DNA of 64,000 bases from Hypericum androsaemum (lineage: Eukaryota > Streptophyta > Magnoliopsida > Malpighiales > Hypericaceae): contig OZ023186.1 of assembly GCA_963995505.1 (NCBI GenBank), positions 6,944,001-7,008,000 of the forward strand, in the 5' to 3' direction. Numbering within the stretch: position 1 is the stretch's first letter; each line of letters starts with the position of its first letter. The translations under genes and the position numbers were made by a program. Shown piece after piece: positions 54,973-64,000 of the stretch. The notes beneath the pieces were generated by a model, which saw only the letters and a list, made by a program, of their open reading frames with translations, was not told the DNA's origin and searched no databases.

Positions 54973-55010
54973 TATTTGACAAGAATTTTATTTTAGATTC
55001 TAATTTTGAC

Positions 55011-56578
55011 CTAGTCAATCATGTTTGGGTCAAACTCTATTTTAGACAATAAATTTAAACTTACTAACTTTCTTAGTGAGCTCAAATTTACGTGTCCTAG
55101 TCTATCATGCCATAAGTTAGAACACTCAGCTAAATAAGAAGAATTGATAACTTTATTCGGCCCTTCAAAGGCGCATTTCACAGTTATTACATTCATCTTA
55201 AAGTGCCCCTTTTCGAGGTAACCCTTTCCTATAAAGGTACCAGCCTTAGTCAATCCAAACCTATCGGCCTCGAATATTAGTTTCATCCCAGCTTTGCTCA
55301 ACAGTGAGCCGGATACTAAGTTCTTACGAATTTCTGGGACATGCAGCACATCCTTGAGGGTCAGCTCTTTTCCGGAGGTCAGCTTTAGTACCACCTGGCC
55401 TAGTCCAACTACGGGAGAAGTTGCGGAGTTACCCATAAACAGCTTCCGCCCGTTGATGGCTGTGTAGGTCGAGAACATCTCCTTGTCTGAGCAGATGTGT
55501 CGGGTTGTCCCTGTGTCTATGAACCACTCTCTTGGGTTATCCACCAAATTGGCTTCAAACACCACGGTGGATAGGTGTAGCTCAGACAAGTCCTCAGCCA
55601 GGTTAGTCTTCTCACGATCGTCCTTCTTCGCCAAGCGACAATCTTTGGCCATGTGACCGGGCTTGTCGCAGTTGTAGCAATTGTCCTTGATCTTCTTAGC
55701 TTTCTTTTACTTTGGCTCTTGCTTCTCCTACTTGTTTTCAGACTTCTTCCTCTTCTTACTAGTACCACCTTCGACGAGGTGTACCTTAGCCTCGGAGTTG
55801 GTTCTGTTGGTGTTGACTTCGGATTTTCGGTTATCTTCCTCGATCCTTAGTCTCATGATCAGGTCTTCCAGCCTCATATCCTTCCTCTTATGCTTGAGAT
55901 AGTTCTTGAAGTCCTTCCACAGAGAGGGTAGCTTCTCGATAAGAGTAGCTACCTGGAAGGATTCGCTTAGTTGCATACCTTCGGCGTGAATCTCGTGTAG
56001 AATCAGTTGCAGCTCTTGAACTTGGTCTATGACCTTCTTGGAGTCCACCATTTGGAAGTCAAGGAATCTTCCGACGATAAATTTCTTCATTCCAGCATCC
56101 TCCATTTTGTACTTCTTCTTCAGGGAGTCCCACAATTCTTTCGCAGTCTTAGTACCTGCATAGATATTGAACAGGGCGTCGTCTAAGCCATTCAGGACAT
56201 AGTTATGACATAGGAAGTCACTGTGACTCCATGCATCGAGGGCATTGATCTTCTGTAGATCAGCCTCAATTTTTGCCACCTTTGGAGCCTCTTCCTTCAA
56301 AAATCGGACCAAGTTGAGCGTCGTCAGGTAGAACAACATCTTCTGTTGCCACTTCTTGAACTCGGCACCATTGAACTTAGCCGGCCTTTCAGCGTGGACA
56401 GTTCCCGGGACCGCTGGCACTGGTGTTAGTGCAGAGCTTGATGATGCCATTTTCAAGTACACTAATCTCGTCTTACGATTGTTGTTTGTAGAAGGTGGTG
56501 TACTTGATTAGGAACTTTAATAGTCAATGCAAGAGTTAGACTCTTTCTTCGTAAGATGAGATTATCCCATATTTAGTG
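55011..56578 (-). pseudogene. Broken copia copy, minus strand (LTR end, gag, protease, start of integrase)
   Basis: On the minus strand it starts with about 95 bases of 5' LTR end (56578 to about 56487), a leader, and Gag from 56453 or 56462 ([21 protein letters not shown] ... [12 protein letters not shown]), open to 55728. After a frameshift a second open piece (55652-55011) covers the zinc knuckle, the protease ([11 protein letters not shown], where family copies have DTGATRH) and [17 protein letters not shown] of the integrase, then breaks off. The relative at 22220-28246 carries the same layout. This copy has arginine (LNLVRFLK) where the other two copies have a stop, so it preserves the older gag state. 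Confidence 0.85.
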
Positions 56579-56589
56579 CTTACGGGCTG

Positions 56590-59500
56590 CGGTAATCGTC
56601 CACGCCAAAAGGCCGGCCAAGTTCAACGGTACCGAGTTCAAGAGATGGCAACAGAAGATATTGTTCTACCTGACGATGCTCAACTTGGTCTGATTCTTGA
56701 AGAATGAGGCTCCAAAGGTGGGAGAAAATGAGGCTGATCCACAGAAGATAAATGCCCTCGATGCATGGAGTCACAACGACTTCCTATGTCATAACTATGT
56801 CCTGAATGGCTTAGATGATGTCCTGTACAATGTCTATGCAGGTACCAAGACTGCGAAAGAATTGTGGGACTCTCTGGAGAAGAAGTACAAAACGGAGGAT
56901 GCCGGGATGAAGAAATTCATCGTCGAAAGGTTTCTCGAATTCCAAATGGTAGATTCCAAGAAGGTCATAGACAAAGTCCAAGAGCTACAGCTGATTCTAC
57001 ATGAGATTCACGCCGAAGGCATGCAACTCAGCGAATCTTTCTAGGTGACAGCTCTAATCAAGCATAAGAGGAAGAACATGGGGCTGGAAGACCTGATCAT
57101 GAGACTAAGGATCGAGGAAGACAACCGAAAGTCTGAAGTCAAGACCGGCAAGACCAACTCTGAGGCTAAGGTATACCTCGCTGAGGGAGGTACCGGCAAA
57201 AAGAGGAAGAAGCCCAGAAATAAGCAGGAGAAGCAAGCGCCAAAGCAAAAGAAAACTAAGAAGATTAAGGGCAATTGCTATAGCTGTGATAAGCCCGATC
57301 ACATGGCCAAATATTATCGCTTGCCGAAGAAGGACGATCGTGAGAAGGCTAACCTGGTTGAGGACATGTTTGAGCTACACCCATGCACCGTGGTGTTTAA
57401 AGCCAATCTGGTGGATAACCCAAGAGAGTGGTTTATAGATATGGGGTAACCCGACACATCTGCTCAGACAAGGAGATGTTATCGACCTACATAGCCATCA
57501 ACGCGTGAAAGTTGTTCATGGGTAACTCTGCAACTTCTCCCATAGTTGGACTAGGCCAGGTGGTGCTGAAGCTGACCTCAAAAAAAGAGATGACCCTCAA
57601 GAATGTGCTGCATATCCCAGACATTTGTAAGAATTTAGTATCCGGCTCACTGTTGAGCAAAGCTGGGATGAAACTAGTATTCGAGACCGATAGATTTGTA
57701 TTGACTAAGGCTGGTACCTTTGTAGGAAAGGGTTACCTCGAAAGGGGGATCTTTAAGATGAATATAATAACTGTGAAACGCGCCTTTGAAGGGTCTAATA
57801 AAGTTATCAATTCTTCTTAGTTGGCTGAGTGTTCTAATTTATGGCATGATAGATTAGGACACGTAAATTTGAGCTCATTAAGGAAGTTAGTAAGTTTAAA
57901 TTTATGGCCTAAAATGGAGTTTGACCCGAACAATAAATGTGAAGTATGTGTAGAGGTAAAAATGACCAAAGCACCTTTTTATTTAGTGGAAAGCAGTACT
58001 ACATTTTTAGAGTTAATTCATACCGGCATATGCGATATGAAACAAGTGCAAACTAGAGGAGAAAAAAAGTATTTCATCAAGTTTATTGACGATTGCACGA
58101 GGTACTGTTATGTACACTTTTTGAAAGGAAAAGACGAAGCTCTAGAAGCTTTCAAGAGTTATAAGAATGAGGTTGAAAATTAACTTAGCACTAAAATCAA
58201 AATGATTCGAAGTGATAGAGGGGGAGAATATGTAGCTTCGTTTGAAAAAATTTACCAACAACATGGCATTATTCATCAGACAACAGCTTCATACTCACCT
58301 TAATCAAATGGCGTAGCTGAACGCAAAAATCAAACTCTTAAGGAGATGATGAATGCTATGTTGATTAGCTGGGGCTTACCTCAGAACCTGTGGGGAGAAG
58401 CTGTGCTCCCAGCTAATCACATTCTAAACAAATTACCACACAAGAAAAGGGACAAAACTCCATATGAATTATGGAAAGGAAGAAAGTCTTCCTACGGTTA
58501 CCTTAAAGTGTGGGGGTGCCTAGCCAAAGTAGAAATACCTCCACCTAAAAGGGTGAGAATAGGACCCAAGACCCATTGATTGCATCTTTATCTGATATGC
58601 CCACAATAGTAGCGCATACCGATTTCTAGTGCACAAGTCTGAAAACCCTGAAATCAACGAGGGAATGGTCATGGAATTAAAGAATGCAACATTCTTTGAG
58701 AATATCTTTCCTAAAAAAGAAAGAAAGAAGTAAGCTCAAACAAAAGAAGTTATGAAGCTACACAAGGCTCTGATCAAGGTGCTGAGGAACTTAGATAGAG
58801 TAAGAGGACCAAAGTAGTGAAGTCGTTTGGTCAAAATTTTCTAAATTACATGTTAGAAAATAAACCTGGGATAATCCAAGAGGCATTATCTAGTCCGGAT
58901 GCTCCTCTCTGGAAAGAAGCTATCAATAGTGAGATAGAATCCATCATGCAAAACTACACGTGAGAAATCATGGATCTCCCACCAGATTGCATATCTTTAG
59001 GTTGCAAGTGGATCCTTAAAAAGAAATACAAAGCTGATGGATCAATCGACAAGTACAAAGCTCGGTTGGTAGCTAAAGGGTTCAAACAGAAGGAAGGATG
59101 TGATTTCTTTGACACGTATTTGCAGGTCACAAGAATTACATCTATTAGAGTACTCATAGCTTTCGCAGCACTCTATAACCTCGAGATACATCAGATGAAT
59201 GTAAAAATAGCTTTCCTAAATGGAGAACTGGAAGAAGAAATATATATGGAACAACCTTAAGGGTTTGTTATCCCCGGACAAGAACATAAGGTATGCAAAC
59301 TGGTCAAGTCACTGTACGGACTGAAACATGCGCTGAAACAGTGGTATGAGAAATTTGACAAAACAATAATGTCAAATGGCTTTAAGATCAATGAGTGTGA
59401 TAAATGTGTATAAATTAAAGGCACACCTGATGCTTACGTGATTGTATGTCTGTATGTAGACGATATGCTAATCATGGGAAACAGTAATGATCTTATCGTA

Positions 59501-59900
59501 AAAACTAAGAACATGTTAAAGAATAACTTTGACATGAAAGATATGGTTCTAGCTAACGTCATACTAGGGATTAAATCTCTAGGACGACTGAAGAAATTAT
59601 CTTATCACAATCTCACTACGTTTAGAATGTACTCAAGAAATTTGATGCTTTTGACAAACCTCCGGTTAAGACTCCTGTAGACCTGAGTCTACACTTAGCT
59701 AAAAATAGAGGGGACCCAGTATCTCAACTGAAATATGCAAAAATCATTGGGAGCCTGATGTACTTAACAAATTATACACGCCTTGATATTGCGTATTCAG
59801 TTAGAAAGCTTAGTAGATTCACGAGCAATCCAGGATCAGACTACTGGCTAGCTCTAGAAAGGGTTCTAAAGTATCTAAAACATACCATGAACCATGGCCT
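56590..59900 (+). pseudogene. Broken copia copy, plus strand (gag to RNase H start)
   Basis: Begins inside gag (GTCCACGCC..AAAGGCCGGCC), has the TGA at LNLV-stop-FLK, and runs through open pieces 56697-57044 and 57045-57449 (gag, degraded zinc knuckle CYSCDKPDHMAKYY). Protease follows (FIDMG-stop), then 57512-58183 (integrase zinc region and core), 58346-58579, 58970-59260 (reverse transcriptase [18 protein letters not shown]) and 59438-59680 (YVDDMLI). It breaks off at TMNHGL near 59900, just before RNase H. At least ten stops or shifts. No LTR remains at either end. Confidence 0.85.
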
Positions 59901-60176
59901 GAAGAAATCTCTCGTGTTTGTTTCACATTTTTCTTTTCTGACATTACAATAGAGATAAATTTATGTGAGCATACATACCTAAAATAGGTTGATTTCTTTT
60001 TAAAAAATTATTACATTGATAACATATGAGTTTGTCCATTGAACAATTATTACATTGATACTCTGTTTATTTGAGTCATCGCACAAGATTTCACACACAC
60101 ATAAAAATCAAATACAAGCACAACAACAAAAGGCCAGGAAGCACGAAAATGGTGTTCATCAACTTTCTAAAGACAA

Positions 60177-61601
60177 TTAAATACTCTTCATGCGAATATC
60201 ATCCACAAAGCGAGATAGCGAAATGAAGGAAGAGCCTCCCTCCATCAAGGCTTTCTCTGCGCTCTCCTTTAATTCTTTGGCTCTCTTCCTAATCTGACAT
60301 CCATTCTCGTCGACCATAATTGTCCTGACCATTCCCATGATCTCTTCCCTACCCACCACTGCCATTGATGGCCACAACTTTGGTCTAACGGCCACCCCAA
60401 ACTCGTCCACAAGCATACGAGCGTTCATGAAATTGTCAGCGTGCAAGGGACAAACAATCATAGGCAATCCACATATGATGGCTTCCAGGCAGGAGTTCCA
60501 ACCAGAATGAAAGAAATATCCTCCTATGGACGGGTGGCCAAGGACCTCCGCCTGCGGAACCCATTGCGGGATGACCAGCCCTACCTCTCTGGTCCGCTCC
60601 AGGAACCCCTCCGGTAAATAGCTCGAAGGGTCATTTTCTTTGGCGCCAAGAAACACGCCATCTCTGGTCGTGGCTATAACGGGTGGACGCACCACCCAAA
60701 TGAACCTCTGCTGACTCATCTCCAGGCCAAGAGCTATCTCGTTGGTTTCCTCGGGAGTAAGAGTTGCAACGCTCCCGAAAGACACGAACAAGACTGACCC
60801 AACCGGTTGCTTGTCTAGCCAAAGGAATAGTTCATGCTCTCTCGAACCTGTTGGACGCCTCACAATTGGGCCTGCGTCATAGATAGGTGCCATGTTGATC
60901 AACTTCCCCAACAGGTCCTTTTGTCTCAGGGCTGCAAGCGTTGAAGACTGCAACCATTCCCAGGTGTTGACGAAGAACCCGTCTGCCGTCGCTGCGCAAG
61001 CTCCCAACTTTAGATAACTCCTGTACGCGTCGCTGGTCCGGCGGTTCATCGCGTCATGAAATTCTCCCACCTCAATGGATCGGCACCCGGGGAGTTTTAT
61101 TGGCTCCTTGAGATCTAGGAACTCTCCCTTCACATCCTTGTCCAAAACCGGTATGGATAAGTCAAGTGCAAGTGACCATGCACTAACATGCACGTACATG
61201 TACTTGAATAACCCTAACTCCTTGGCTACATCGAAAGCCTCGGCACCTAAAAAGTCGGCCATGACGGCTGTAGGAGGGACCTTGCAAGACAGCAAGGCGG
61301 ACTTGAGGGCCGGCATTGAGAGGCTCATAATAGCGCAGAGCTTAGAGAAAGGGGAGGCATCGGCAGGGATGGAGGCCAAGTCGGGTGGAGGAAGTTGGAC
61401 AAAGTCCAAGTCGTTGCAACTGGACTTGGCGGATTCGATGACGGTGGCTACGGCAGATGAGGTGAGGCCGGAGGAGACGAGGTAGATAGTGACTTGGAGG
61501 CCGTAGCTTGTGGTCAGTTGTTTGGATATCTCCAGGGCAGGCACCAGATGGCCCATCCCTAGTGTCGCGAGGAATACCAAGTGTGGTTTTGGGACTGTCA
61601 T
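60177..61601 (-). CDS. UDP-glycosyltransferase (UGT72 / hydroquinone glucosyltransferase-like)
   Basis: A complete single-exon frame of 474 residues, standard for family-1 UGTs. The N-terminal acceptor domain begins PHLVFLATLGMGHLVPALE, with the catalytic histidine at H18 and its partner aspartate at D116 (VMADFLGAEA). The donor-binding PSPG box is residues 347-390, exactly 44 long, from WVPQAEVLGHPSIGGYF to PLHADN. Two positions are unusual: HSGWNS where HCGWNS is typical, and a final Asn where most glucosyltransferases have Gln. The overall pattern (GPIVRR, ELFLWLDKQPVGSVLFVSFGS, LPEGFLERT) resembles the UGT72 group that glucosylates hydroquinone, monolignols and other small phenols, using UDP-sugar in the cytosol. 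The acceptor cannot be read from sequence. ATG 61601 is the only start that keeps the conserved N-terminus. Confidence 0.93.
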   Translation of the reverse strand: MTVPKPHLVFLATLGMGHLVPALEISKQLTTSYGLQVTIYLVSSGLTSSAVATVIESAKSSCNDLDFVQLPPPDLASIPADASPFSKLCAIMSLSMPALKSALLSCKVPPTAVMADFLGAEAFDVAKELGLFKYMYVHVSAWSLALDLSIPVLDKDVKGEFLDLKEPIKLPGCRSIEVGEFHDAMNRRTSDAYRSYLKLGACAATADGFFVNTWEWLQSSTLAALRQKDLLGKLINMAPIYDAGPIVRRPTGSREHELFLWLDKQPVGSVLFVSFGSVATLTPEETNEIALGLEMSQQRFIWVVRPPVIATTRDGVFLGAKENDPSSYLPEGFLERTREVGLVIPQWVPQAEVLGHPSIGGYFFHSGWNSCLEAIICGLPMIVCPLHADNFMNARMLVDEFGVAVRPKLWPSMAVVGREEIMGMVRTIMVDENGCQIRKRAKELKESAEKALMEGGSSFISLSRFVDDIRMKSI

Positions 61602-61719
61602 TTTATGAAATATTCAACTTTGGGGTGCTTCGTTTTTCTTAAAAATAAATAAATAGGAACTTGGTTTCGTTAGAACCAGAGTGATGCTGAGCGTGCATCT
61701 CATGGCTGGCTATGGTTTG

Positions 61720-61734
61720 AGATTTTATAGACGA
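61720..61734 (-). promoter_or_regulatory. Possible TATA box of the UGT gene
   Basis: Minus-strand GTCTATAAAATCTC about 120-130 bases before the start codon. Confidence 0.4.
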
Positions 61735-62190
61735 GGTCTCGGCCTAGCACCGGCTACCATTCAACTAACAAAATGACTTTTTCTTTATAAAATCAATGTA
61801 GCTTTAGATTTAATCCTCGCTTGCATGCTAATTTTGGTATTTGGCTAGGCATGGTTTTTGATCTAATTAAGCATGTTGAAACTCAGGATCTAGCTTCTTT
61901 GGCTATGTTGAAAATATTCTGCCTCTTCCTGTTGACACGGCTAGATTGGCCTCTAAGCCTTGCTTTGAATACCTTCACGCTTTTAGGATTGCTGAGGCCG
62001 AGACTTGTTGCAAGCCTGTTCAACAAATTTCGTGGCTTGCCCCTGTGGATGGAAGCATGAATATTAATTGTGATGCTTTTTAGATTGATGAATCATCAAT
62101 TGCTGGAGGTACTGCAATTGCAAAAGACTCCAGAGGTCTTATTGTTAAAGGTCAAGACGCTACTTTCCAAGCTACTTCGTCCATTGAAGT

Positions 62191-62888
62191 TGTAATGTCT
62201 TGTGATTCGACCGACAGTCTTTACAGACCAACAGGAGACTTTTCGAGCGTATTTTGTCCTCACTCACATGCATTCCAAAAATTTTTCCAGGAGGTCATCC
62301 ATCCTGATCCTACTCCCAACCAAACGCATTTAACCTTGAAATTCTCTGAAGATATTTACCAGAAATAAGGTACACCTTATTGATATGGATAGTACCAATC
62401 AAATGCACTTAAGATTTTTTAGAATTGGGGTATCACATTCACCCCTCCTTAAACAGGCGACATCCTCGTCGCGCCAGTCAGAACAATCCAGAACACAGAT
62501 AACGCCCGTGATTTTTGCTATGATACCAAATGTAACGCCCGTGATCCGACCGACTATCTCCATAGACCAACACAAGTCTTTTCTAGCGTGCTTTGTTCTC
62601 TCACGCACGCATCCCAGAAACTTCCCAGGAGGTCTCCCATCTTGATCCTACTCTCCGCCAAATGTGTTTAATCTTGGAGTTCTCTCAGGATGTGTGCCAG
62701 AAAAGAAGGTGCAACTTATTTTTCGAGTGTCCTAAGAGAACTCCAAGGTTAACGCGCTTTCCTTGGAGTATGATCAGGATGGGTGACCTCCTAGAAAGTT
62801 TTCTGAGATGCGTGCCAGTGAGAACAAAATATGTTAAAAAAGATTCGTGTTATTTTGTGGAGACAATCGATCGGATTACGGAGCGTTA
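62191..62888 (-). mobile_element. Cassandra-like TRIM with 5S rRNA-like LTRs
   Basis: The left LTR is 62191-62437 (TGTAATG...TATCACA). The interior is about 93 bp, with a polypurine tract (AAGGAGGGGTGAA on the minus strand, 62450-62438) and a near-perfect Met primer site (TGGTATCATAGC, minus strand 62528-62517). A second LTR starts TGTAACGCCCGTGATCCG at 62531. Each LTR, read on the minus strand, contains a 5S rRNA-like segment: AGAACTCCAAG(A)TTAA, GGAGAGTAGGATCAAGATGG, GACCTCCTGGGAAG. LTRs with embedded 5S rRNA sequence define the Cassandra group. A third 5S-like LTR part (about 62720-62888) is in the opposite orientation and ends GCGTTACA. Confidence 0.8.
62725..62815 (+). repeat. 5S rRNA-like segment in inverted LTR copy
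   Basis: AGAACTCCAAGGTTAACGCG, then AGTATGATCAGGATGGGTGACCTCCT, corresponds to the second half of 5S rRNA, including the internal promoter region. It is too diverged and too short to be a 5S gene. Confidence 0.65.
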
Positions 62889-62987
62889 CAACTGAAAGCC
62901 GTCCAATTAGCCTTGGTGTTGGCTCGAACTGAATTTGCCTTGGTGGAGACCACTCTTGAAACGGATTCCCTCTTAGTTATTCCTAAA

Positions 62988-63540
62988 GAAAAAAGTACAC
63001 TTTAACACCCTGTACTTATGCATTTTTCAAATTAAGACCATGTAGTTTCAAATTATATTTTTAATCCCTGTAATTTTTTTTTTTGCAATGAGGTCTTCTT
63101 TGGAGCGGTGGGTGTTTTGAGGAAGACGACAGAAAGTTTGATTTGTTTCTAGGTTGTTGGTTTAGAGAAGAAAGTTTCAAGCTTTATGGATTTATTTAAT
63201 GAAGATTTGTGTTTGAAGGTTGGAGGAGGAGATGGGCATCGAGGAAGGAGATGATGGAGGGGGTGGGGTATTCGCAAAACTATTCAATCTTGGGACCAAT
63301 TTGGAAATGTCTCATGCCACATCATTAAACATTCAAAAGTCCACGTAGGACACGAAACGACGTTGTTTAGGCAGACATGGCACCCATGTGGACAGACAAG
63401 TGGCCAGGCAGCTACTCAGGCTTCCCGAGACTGAGAAATGTCCGAGAAAAAAAAATCACAGGGCTTAAAAATGCTATTTCAAACCACATGGTCTTAAATT
63501 AAAAAATACATAACTACAGGGTACTAAAATATACTTTTTC
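62988..63540. mobile_element. TIR element (MULE-derived MITE type), 553 bp
   Basis: The ends GAAAAAAGTACACTTTAACACC and GGTACTAAAATATACTTTTTC are inverse complements within arms of about 95 bases. The flanks are TATTCCTAAA (62978-62987) and TATTCTTAAA (63541-63550), 9 of 10 identical, consistent with a Mutator-type duplication. The interior has a G/A-rich patch (63100-63260) without a convincing frame. Confidence 0.75.
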
Positions 63541-64000
63541 TATTCTTAAATGATCTCGCACCAAGTATTAGCTAGCATGTTGAGAACTTGGTCCTAGAAC
63601 TTAGACTGGAGTTGCCGACTTCGTTTGTAAGCATGCTAGATTAGATTAGGATCTTTACCCTTTGCTTGGGCTACTAATCGCCCTAGAAAACTCGATATAT
63701 GTCTTTATTCCTATTTCCCGGTTTAATATATTTGCTCTTATCTTTCCCTCTAAAAAAAGGGCCTCATACAACTTGTGTTCAACTCAAAAAGTTCATATCC
63801 AAGTGCATGAAAAGGTGACATGTACTACTATATGCGTCAATTATTAATCTGAGAAAAGAATGATCGGTGCTTTAACACACTATAGTAAAATTTTTATAAA
63901 GTGATCTCCTATAAAATGATAACTTCTCTGAATTGATAAAAAGTTCTGGTCCCGAGTCGGGACCAGTGTTAAAATTTAATAACCTCTCTATTTTAATAAC
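63541..64000. other. Intergenic DNA with a repeat fragment at the right edge
   Basis: LINE-derived sequence may continue to about 63660. From 63890 to the end, phrases such as AAAATGATAACTTCTCTGAATTGATAA and GACCAGTGTTAAAATTTAATAACC resemble 45470-45545, so both are parts of one dispersed repeat. Confidence 0.45.

Larger units (their letters stand above)
61960..62987 (+). pseudogene. LINE RNase H (RVT_3) fragment, split by a TRIM insertion
   Basis: Left part (to about 62190): WLAPVDGSMNINCDAF, a stop, then IDESSIAGGTAIAKDSRGLIVKG. Right part (from about 62891): LKAVQLALVLARTEFALVETTLETDSLLVI. Together these follow the order of an RVT_3 RNase H domain (N-C/V-D, G-G/x, RDxxG, ExxAL, ETDS), so the two parts were once continuous. 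The inserted 62191-62888 is a Cassandra-like TRIM. The right part is cut again at 62987 by a TIR element. Confidence 0.72.

Noticed and set aside
62725..62815. A true 5S rRNA gene
   Set aside because: Only the second half is similar, with several substitutions and indels, and it is part of a repeated LTR.

Overview
This is nuclear DNA of a flowering plant, most likely a eudicot. It is AT-rich, a conserved gene has short exons and GT-AG introns, the gene families are plant-specific (BAHD acyltransferases, a PSPG-box UGT, receptor-like proteins), and roughly half of the sequence is LTR retrotransposon, Mutator-like or LINE debris. I cannot name the species. No tRNA gene, CRISPR array or bacterial operon structure was seen.

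Layout. 1-4.0 kb: an LTR that cuts off the 3' end of a leucine-rich-repeat receptor-like protein (RLP) gene. 4.3-9 kb: a LINE fragment, a miniature LTR element, a 1,030-bp Pack-MULE carrying a class-3 lipase fragment (perfect 9-bp target duplication), and a TIR element. 9.2-14.4 kb: a complete 12-exon COP9 signalosome subunit 2 (CSN2) gene on the minus strand, whose spliced length gives 439 codons. 14.7-17.5 kb: a solo LTR, then a G-run-bounded inverted-repeat element containing a minisatellite. 18.1-20.6 kb: a small gag-only copia-type element. 21.2-22.2 kb: a 3' RLP pseudogene next to a 6-kb Ty1/copia element (22.2-28.2 kb). 30.0-39.2 kb: a three-level nest of insertions (MULE, then an LTR, then Ty3/gypsy), each with its own target duplication. 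41.2-42.6 kb: an intact intronless BAHD acyltransferase. 42.8-51 kb: LINE remnants, duplicated copies of the BAHD 5' flank, and a second gag-only element. 52.0-53.3 kb: an intact BAHD of the malonyltransferase type. 53.5-59.9 kb: AT-rich repeats, then two broken copia copies head to head. 60.2-61.6 kb: an intact UGT. 61.9-64 kb: a LINE RNase H fragment split by a Cassandra-like 5S-bearing TRIM and by a TIR element.

Four genes look functional: CSN2 (protein-degradation signalling) and three specialised-metabolism enzymes (two acyltransferases and one glycosyltransferase) within 20 kb of one another, which could form a loose metabolic group. The RLP is truncated and has lost its membrane anchor. 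The rest is mobile DNA. The most unusual items are the gag-only family with a shared unknown region after the protease start, the fully datable insertion nest, the Pack-MULE capture, the head-to-head copia inverted repeat, and the 5S-bearing TRIM with an inverted third LTR. All family assignments come from reading motifs by eye; no database search was run.
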